DNA from: Lantana camara | Lineage: Eukaryota; Streptophyta; Magnoliopsida; Lamiales; Verbenaceae | Reading direction: 5' to 3' | Length of the DNA stretch: 64,000 nt | Assembly: GCA_037501455.1 (NCBI GenBank) | Contig: CM074864.1 | Coordinates: 24,298,001-24,362,000, forward strand | Shown here: piece after piece, positions 56,975 to 64,000 of the stretch | How positions within the stretch are numbered: position 1 is the first letter of the stretch | Layout: each line of letters opens with the position of its first letter | Position numbers and translations under genes: made by a program | The notes under the pieces: generated by a model | The model's input: the letters and a program-made list of their open reading frames with translations, nothing else | The model's database searches: none | Told to the model about the DNA's origin: nothing

Positions 56975-56986
56975 AGGTATCAAAGC
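56975..56986 (+). other. Primer binding site, gypsy E
   Basis: AGGTATCAAAGC lies eight bases after the LTR, a two-base variant of TGGTATCAGAGC. Confidence 0.6.
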
Positions 56987-57187
56987 TCTTGGTTGCAAAA
57001 CCGGAGCTCTGGTGTCGTGTCGGTTCTGCCTAGGTCATGCGACTTAGGATTATGTGATTTTCTGCATTCACTCTCATCTATTATGTGAATTACTTGAATT
57101 ATTTGACTTATTTGTAATAATCATTCACATGAACACGTACTAAACCCTACACGCTTCGATATTTTGGAATCATTTTCTTATTTCAGG

Positions 57188-58056
57188 ATGGTATCTCCAG
57201 ATATACATACATTATCAAAAAGGAAACAAGGGAACAAGTATCTTCGATCTATAAGAAGTTTGAAGATTTTAGTCCGCCGAAGTGATTTGAAGGTGATGAT
57301 ATTGTAGCTGAGGAGTGGCTTTCCATGGTGCTACGGATTTGGGAGATTTGTCAGGGGACTTCACAAGAGAGAGTCAAGTGCACTTCCCGTTTACTCCAAG
57401 GTGAAGCTTCAAAATAGCTCGAGGAAATAAGATCGAGAGTAAAGGAATCCGGAGAAGAGCTCACGTGGGAAAAATTCATCTGAGAATTTTGCTACAAATA
57501 CATTCTTCTAAAGGAAATGATAAGGAGATTTCAAGAGTTCTCAAACCTTGAACAAGAAATGAAGATGTTGGATGATCTTATGATGGAGCTAGAAGATTCG
57601 AGAGCCAACTAAGTTTGTCCTAAAGTCCGGAGCTATATACAAGTGCGAAGAGATGAGATCCAATGAGCTTTTCAAATTTCACCGGTGCATGAATGGTCCG
57701 GGGAAGTTAGAAAGGCGAGTCAAGATGAAGTGGTTAAGCAAAATATGGTGTCTTACACTTCTTATGTGGGACAAGATCAAAGATCAAGTTCGAGCTCAAG
57801 CAAGAGACCCATGTTCCGAGAGAAATCCCAAGGACTTCAAGATAGCAACGACACCATGAAGAACAAACTTCAACTCATGAAGATGGATTTGATGCCTCCT
57901 CCAATGGAACCAATTCAATGTTCCTATTGCCAAGGCCCGAACCATTTGGAAGAAGTTTGTCGGAAGAAGCTCAAGATGCTACAAGTGTGGAGAACCGAGG
58001 CATATGGTGAGTGGTTGGCCGAAGAACAAGAATCCAAAGCCTATGAAGAGTCGTGA
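57188..58056 (+). pseudogene. gag: Gypsy E gag relic with zinc knuckle
   Basis: An ATG at 57188 opens a broken frame. Around 57285-57430 the Gag core reads FEGDDIVAEEWLSMVLRIWEIC, clearly related to gypsy A (WFGGDDIKAEEWLAEISGIWEI), followed by a stop where tryptophan or leucine is expected. At 57919-57960 a complete CCHC knuckle CSYCQGPNHLEEVC is kept. Between them are frameshifts and deletions. An open 123-codon frame (57685-58056) covers the knuckle. Confidence 0.78.
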
Positions 58057-59604
58057 TCTTAAGACTCCAAGATAAGTCCGGGTAAATGCAAGTGGAAGCA
58101 AAGAGCTTAATGTCGAGATCAACATTTTCCCATGGTGAAAGGTACACTAAGCATTCATGGCACTTCATACATACATCTTTAATTTTCTTGATTTTGTGTT
58201 GCTTTCTTTTCTTGTTGCCGTAGCGCTTGTTGTTGCTCGCTTGTGGTCTCTTTTTCTTTTCCTTTTTGTGTTGGCTCTCTTCTTGGAGGGAGTTTGGTGA
58301 GGTGAGTGTTCGAGTGTTGGTGAGTTGTGAGGGCCAAGCTTGCCCGGTGGTTGTTCTTGAAGGCGCTTAGTTCTTGTTAAGGTGATGTTGTCACCGTAGG
58401 CGTAGGTGGGTGCTTTTGGAGGTCCTTTTTAGGGCTCAAAGATATTTTCGAGTAATAGATGGAAGGCTAACCAGTTTATATCCTCCGAAGGAGTGGTTGA
58501 TTATTCCGGGACGGTGCAATAAGCTTTGTGTCTTTCCTTTGGGTTAACCTAGAGGTCGAGCCAAGCTTAAGGAGACAAAGATCGAAGTAAGCCACCTTTG
58601 ATGTTTCTTTGAAGGTTGGAATTCGTTTCCACCCGATAAGGACATCGAGGTTATCGTGGTCTTTATCCCGGATTTGGTTCTTGTTCGAAGTTTCCCTTCC
58701 GGTGGGCTTTAACGTGGTTGTTGGAGTTAAGTCGTAGTTAACGAGCTCTTAGAAGGTAATTTCATCCGTTTGAGTATTTCTTTGTGGAGTACCTTGGTCC
58801 TATCTTAGAAGAAGAAGGGACTTAGGATGAGTTAAATTACCGTGAGCTACACAGGTTAACCGTGAGAGAAGAATACCCCTTTTCTTGCTTCGAGGAGTTG
58901 CTCGTCCTTCTTCCGCGTTCTGTGGCCTTCACCTAGTGTAGTTTCAACAAGGGTATGGTCGACTACGAGTTTGATAGAAGAACCTAGATTTACCTCAGAG
59001 AATAAGTCTCTAATGTTATCGGGAGTCAACAGGAGTTTCGTCGTTACACAAGTGTCTTGCCATGACATGAAAGACAAGGAAGAGGCATGGTTCGAGTGGA
59101 TAAGGCTTTTTGAAGAGAGTTACCTTGTTTACACGAGGATACTCACAACTCCATTACAATCGAGGTACTAAGGAAGACTTCGGTTGGGCGTTGCTAACGG
59201 AGAGTTAGAGCCAATGTCTCTAGAAGTGCTTGATCACGAGACTAACTCCACTCATGGTTCGAGGCTTGAAGAGCCGGTAATGGTGTTGTGGCATGAGAAA
59301 AGACATTGTAGACTTAGTGTAGCAATGTCTAAAGTGCTATCGATAGAAGATCGAGAACCTTTCCGGTAAGATTCTCCTACTACTTTCGAATTCTAATCGG
59401 AAGTGGGAGCAAACCGAACACGATGTTTGCTAAACTAAGGAGATTATCGAGATATGAGAAGCCTTCTTCGCTTCTAATTGAGGAACTGATATCCCGAGGA
59501 GATTACAGCCCTCTTAGATTAGAGTGGCGCAGCGGAAGTGTGGAGTTGGGTTCGTCTCAAGAGTCATCTTAGGTCTCCCTTAGGACTTGAGGACAGGTCC
59601 TTTT
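58057..59604 (+). other. Gypsy E internal remainder, no recognisable protein
   Basis: The longest open pieces are about 60-70 codons and show no RT, RNase H or integrase motif. Composition is purine-rich. Near 58140 'ggtacactaagcattcat' resembles gypsy B near 19960. The stretch 58190-58420 is rich in tg/tt words without clear repeats. Confidence 0.5.
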
Positions 59605-59617
59605 GAAGGAGGGAGTT
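59605..59617 (+). other. Polypurine tract, gypsy E
   Basis: GAAGGAGGGAGTT directly precedes the 3' LTR start TGTAACATCCC. Confidence 0.8.
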
Positions 59618-60221
59618 TGTAACATCCCGTTCGTCCGGCCATTCCAGGTATGCCTCTACGAGAGAGCTACGTGCGCTTTTAATTATTTAATTATGCAATT
59701 ATGTGTTATTTTAATGCTAATGTGATTATTTGATATTAATTGTTTAACTTATAACTCGAGTTTTAACGCTTATGCATGAGTACTTTGTAATATGCTCCGT
59801 ATGGGCCCGGTTTGATTTCAGTTTCTTGTGAATTTTTTATATATGTCAACTACATGAGTTATGTACGTGATTATGTTCTCGTTTCATGTTTTAGAGTTTA
59901 TTTTATTTGGTTCCTGGCTCGTTCTGTAAGAACGGGATTTATGAGGGACTTGAGGGCCTAACGCGTTTAGCGCACCTCGTGTTCCGGAAGGCGTAACTTG
60001 AGTTCGGGAATTCGGACTCGAATTCAGAAAGATGCGTTGGATTTGTAACGAAGAAACCAAGCCAAGGAACCTAATTTTGTATTTTTCTAAGCTCATTTGA
60101 ACCTTCGAAAGTCGACCGGAACGAGCACCTTGCGCCAAGAGCTACCTTTTGTTGACTAGTCTTGCTTGTGGGCCCCACTTTAACCCCAATTAAGCTTAAC
60201 CCACGACTTTTAACACCAAAA
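59618..60221 (+). repeat. Gypsy E 3' LTR, first 604 bp
   Basis: It matches 51775-52378 with scattered substitutions, then stops at 'aacaccaaaa' where copia F begins. The rest is presumably beyond the window, on the far side of copia F. Confidence 0.88.
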
Positions 60222-62469
60222 TGTTGGGAAAACGAGACAGAAATACGGCGGAAATTTAAAAATTTTCCCAAAAGATAGAACCGAAAACTTGCAATTCCTA
60301 TTTCTAGATTCGTAGAGATCAAGAAACTCACTTAGGTAGTAGCTTTCTTGACAATTTTTGAACCGCCCTCAAGCGCGCTTCATGCGGTAATGGCAACCCG
60401 TCCCTCGAAAATCTCTTTCTACTTTAGAATCCATTGTAGGGACAACAATTAACACCAACCTAGATTCAAATCATGTTAGGGAAAGTTGCTTAATGATATA
60501 ACATAAAGAAAGAAACATGAAACGAGAAAAGCATGATTGAAACTCCCTTTGAAAACCAGTTTTCCGAAAGTAGAAATCTGCCCGCCATAAAACCCTCGTG
60601 AAAAAATTCATCCTTCAGGATATGGACGAACGGTTTTCGCCATCTTCTTTGGTTCGATTTTTTCACTCCTATTCTATTGGGTTCAGAATCGTTTCATCAT
60701 CCCTTGTGGTCGTTTTTGCTTGATCCCCAAAATTTCCTTTGAATCTTTCAAGACTTCACGATACAAGCCCTCTAGAAAAAATAGTCCACCAACCACGACC
60801 AAGATCCGAATAGGGAGGATGCTAGTTCTATATTCGGTGTTTAGGCTCTAAGGAGTTAGTGTATAATTATGGAGAAGGAATTGTATCATCTTCCCGTGGG
60901 GTTCGAACCCCTCTATTTATAAGGTTAAGATTCAAACCCCTTATCCCTTTTGGAAAAGGATTCCAAACTCCTTTTGGAAAGGGATATCTTGCTTGGAGAC
61001 CAAGTCTCTTACTTTGACCAAAAGTCTCCTCTTGATCAACTTGGAAAGCCAGAATCTAGTCTAACTCTTTTAGACATTTAATTTTACTTTATTTATTTTA
61101 CAATAAATAACTTGAAGACTAATAATTAATTAATTCATAATTAATTATTTATCAGACTTTATTTCTCCAAATTAGGACTTTAATATTAATTCTAAATTAA
61201 ATCAAAGTCCATTAAATAATTAACACATTAATTATTTAACATTTATACACATGCTTGCACGTGACTACACGTGTCCCTCCCACACGTGTGATTCACACGT
61301 GTGGGTCCCACCATTCGCTTAATGGTTCGATCAACTCGTTTAATCGATTCAAGCCTTTACCCACGTGACCAGGTTGTTTTGTGTGAGCCTCTAGGTTCTT
61401 AATTCAATTAGCAGTGGCCCTAATTAATTAATTCTCTAATTAATTAATTAGTCCACAGATCAAATGACCATTGTCTAGCAACAGGTGTTTGACCCCTAGC
61501 GGAATAAGAATGTCTCGATTCGACAGAACCTTTAAGTCATTGATTCATATGAGATACAATCCTACTACATCCCATCTCTCAACCAAGATCTAGGGTAAGG
61601 GAATAATTAGAATCCTAATAATCTGGTCTTAAAGCTAAGTGCATTTCATATCCATTTGATCTCAATCCTAGAAACCCTTTTCTTGATATCTTGATATATT
61701 GCCTTGGCCAAGGACTCCATATGGCATATGATGACTTACACAATAATAGATCACCTTGCAAATGCAAGTGTAGGTCCTTTCTTGATTCTCATTCACTTTC
61801 ATGAATCACTTATGCAGTCCCAACATAAGCCTTGAATCAGTTATCTAAGGCGACACCCTTTAAAGCTTATACCTAAGACTACAATGATAACTCATAAGCT
61901 GACATGGAACCTCAAGTCTAAGGATCAATTAATCATATCAATGACTCGTGAGATATTTCCTAATCTGGAAGTTTCCATTTCCTGAAATAGAAACTTCCTT
62001 TCCCATTTAGGAATCTTCTCACACGGGGCACCTCAGTGAACTTACTTATGGAAGTAAGCACCCTCATGTATCACGCACGTATTAACTATACACTTTGCAC
62101 CTCCATGAAACAAGGTGTTCCTTCTTAAGGGCGTGATCCCACAAGCAAGCCTTAAAGGAGTCAGGTTGACACTCCCACTGTCTGTAGGACTCATTAGCTT
62201 GGAGTATTTTACTAATCATGACTTATGTGATATAGGGCTCGTTTCATGAACCATTTTGCCTAACTGGTTGAGTCCTATAAGTCATATTGATTAGGGGAGT
62301 TCTAATACATGCGCACATGATGGAAACACACAAAAACATGTATTAGCATATAAAGAAGTGTTTGCCTATGATATTAATCAATAGTATATTATTCAAAGAT
62401 TGTTTGTGATACTAGGAAAGTCCTAAAATGGATTATGACTAATCGGCTTTCTAGGGCACTTTGCCAACA
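60222..62469 (-). repeat. Copia F 3' LTR
   Basis: The minus strand starts TGTTGGCAAAGTGCCC at 62469 and ends ..CTCGTTTTCCCAACA at 60222, 2248 bp. A TATA box (TTATAAATAG on the minus strand) lies at 60913-60922, and CACGTG sites at 61258-61300. About 250 bp near 60480-60730 are extra relative to the intact copia LTR. Confidence 0.88.
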
Positions 62470-64000
62470 ATCTCCCACTTGCCCGTAAAAGCCATTAAGG
62501 TTCTCTAGGTCCCATCTTCTCAAGATGTATTTTGAGAGCCTATTGACTTTGGACGTTTCCAAAGTGGATCTGCTATGTTCTCTGCTGGTATAACCCTCTT
62601 ATTTACACATCTCTAAGGAAACACGTTTTCCATATAAAGTGATTCGTGATCACGTGTTCAGTTTCTTGGTGAGGTCTTGGTTCTCTTACTTGAGCAACCA
62701 TCCATTCATACGACACGATAATGGAGTTGTTTCGTGCTACGAACTTCTTCTAACTAGTTAGATGGAGTTTCTTACCCAAACACTTAACTTAGCGGTATTC
62801 AATACGACTAAGTACTCCACTACAGTAGTCGAGATTTTTGTAACTTTCGTGCTTGGAATGTTTCCAACACGTTGCTCTGCCATTTAGGCAAGATTTACAA
62901 TCATCTATGTCTGATGCAACAATTACATCAAAATATCCTTTCAATGATAAGATCTTTTGGGCTCTGTAAACTAATACATATCCTCGTTTCTTCTCAAGTA
63001 CTCTGAGGACATCCTTTACAGAAATTTAATGACCTTCTCTGAGTTCATATTACATTCGGTTCACTATGCTTAGTGTTGCGCCATATCTAATTTAGTACAT
63101 AACTTTTCACACATTATGCACTCTTTCCTTTAAAGGGGTATTTGGACATTCCAACTTTCTGAAAGTTATCTTAGAACACTCCTCTTCAAAAGAGATGTTC
63201 CATTGTCCATACTAAACTCCTTTTAGTACCTTTGTTTATGCACTCTTTTGTGATAATCCTTTTATTCTCTTAGATCTATCTTCCATAGATCTCAATGTCG
63301 ATAATCAAGAATAATCACTAAGATCTTTCATGTCAAATTGTTTCTTAAACAAGAATTGGTAACTTTCACGTCATCCTTGACATTCCTAATGAGAAGGATG
63401 TCGTCTTCTAAAGAACCAAAAATTGACTCTTACATCACTAACTTTCATATGTACACTTTTGAGACTTATTCGACTTCCATCTGTGTCAAACGATTTGACT
63501 ATCTTATGGAATCGAATTATCTAACTCCTAGAAGCCTTTATCAATCCACAGATTGACTTTAGGGATTTGCATACCTTATGCATACTCCCACTGAATATGA
63601 GATTTATAGAAATACCTTATTTTAGTCTCTTTCAATATCATATTAAACAAGATGGTTCTCATATTCATTTATCATATCTTATAGTCAGAATATGAGGATG
63701 TGGTAAACACAATCCAAATGGACTTTTGCATTTCAACCATCAAGAAGGTTGTAATGCTTTCATTCACTCGAAGCTCCATGAGCTTGATCCTATCAGGTGG
63801 ATCAACCAAGGTCAAAACTTGGTTTGGGTATATGGAATCCATATTGGATTTCAAGGCTTGCTTACACTACTCAGATTCCAAATCTGACAGTATCTCATCT
63901 TTAAGTAATTCCTCGGCTATCTAGGAGCGCGTTCTAAACGCGTCTTAAGAGGAGGTTTTCACACGTGTACTGTACTCTAAAATTTGGCTAAGTTTTATCA
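62470..64000 (-). pseudogene. pol: Copia F pol relic (RNase H and RT)
   Basis: On the minus strand, DNA homologous to the C-terminal end of the intact copia pol is recognisable throughout: the RNase H end around 62550-62710 ('gaggtcttggttctct..ttgagcaacc' shared), the linker near 63150-63350, and the RT N-terminal region at 63672-63854, where 60 codons stay open (MKSNMDSIYPNQVLTLVDPPD). A polypurine tract (AAGTGGGAGATTG) adjoins the LTR. Many indels and stops; no active product expected. Confidence 0.78.

Larger units (their letters stand above)
51775..60221 (+). mobile_element. Gypsy element E, non-autonomous or decayed
   Basis: The parts are a 5' LTR (51775-56966, interrupted by a solo copia LTR), primer site, 2.65-kb internal region with gag relic, polypurine tract, and a 3' LTR start (59618-60221) cut by copia F. 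The first 450 bp of both LTRs match closely. The internal region is too short for a full gag-pol, and no RT motif was recognised. Confidence 0.82.
60222..64000 (-). mobile_element. Copia element F, 3' LTR and pol end
   Basis: A complete 3' LTR (60222-62469) is followed to the right by pol sequence reading leftwards, so the 5' LTR lies past the window. It inserted in the 3' LTR of gypsy E. Same family as the other copias, of the G subtype. Confidence 0.85.

Noticed and set aside
56747..57088. 113-codon ORF across the end of LTR E and its primer site
   Set aside because: Crosses the LTR boundary and is absent from related LTRs; chance frame.

Overview
The window reads as intergenic, repeat-packed nuclear DNA of a flowering plant, probably a eudicot with a large genome. 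No host gene, tRNA, rRNA, operon or CRISPR array was found. Nearly every base belongs to LTR retrotransposons (chromodomain-type Ty3/gypsy, Ty1/copia, and one solo LTR of a third type) or to one DNA-transposon end. The evidence is LTRs with TG...CA termini, primer binding sites resembling initiator tRNA-Met (TGGTATCAGAGC), polypurine tracts, plant-type TATA boxes, exact 5-bp target duplications and recognisable Gag/protease/RT/RNase H/integrase motifs. Family labels A to L below are local to this answer.

Layout, left to right. 1-2507: 3' part of a gypsy LTR (C). 2508-4018: copia LTR and leader remnant (J). 4019-4198: start of another gypsy LTR. 4199-15528: gypsy A on the minus strand, arranged LTR - gag-pol - LTR - partial gag; its gag-pol keeps one frame over 4.4 kb but has six nonsense codons. 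15529-23458: gypsy B (plus), with a 3.5-kb internal region lacking a recognisable protein. 23459-24401: a CACTA-like transposon end. 24402-27952: a mosaic of gypsy and copia LTR pieces. 27953-43144: gypsy D (minus), deleted so that gag runs into integrase, and split by a 1532-bp solo LTR (TSD GTACC) and by a nearly intact 10.1-kb copia element at 30146-40221 (TSD CGAAG). 43145-51774: decayed copia G (plus), holding a gypsy solo LTR (TSD TGATG). 51775-60221: gypsy E (plus), holding a copia solo LTR (TSD AGTGT). 60222-64000: copia F (minus), running off the window.

The right half is a stack of insertions: D holds G, G holds E, and E holds F. The copia at 30146-40221 is the youngest element with paired LTRs; I noticed about 16 substitutions and a few indels over 1.92 kb. 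It has one apparent 1-nt deletion between gag and pol and otherwise has all expected enzyme motifs.

The most interesting structure is non-coding. (i) At least seven unrelated LTR or leader families carry a GC-rich cassette of short, family-specific inverted repeats; in gypsy A, B and C it lies about 350-700 nt downstream of a splice-donor-like AAG|GTAAG. (ii) The copia leader holds four spaced copies of an 18-bp motif (consensus CCCACGACTCGCGGACAT on the plus strand of the intact copy), also present four times in the decayed copy G. (iii) The copia U3 has a cluster of CACGTG G-boxes upstream of its TATA box. (iv) Gypsy B has five GAGAGA..TCTCTC hairpins near its polypurine tract. Coordinates and motifs were read by eye; percentages and element ages are estimates.
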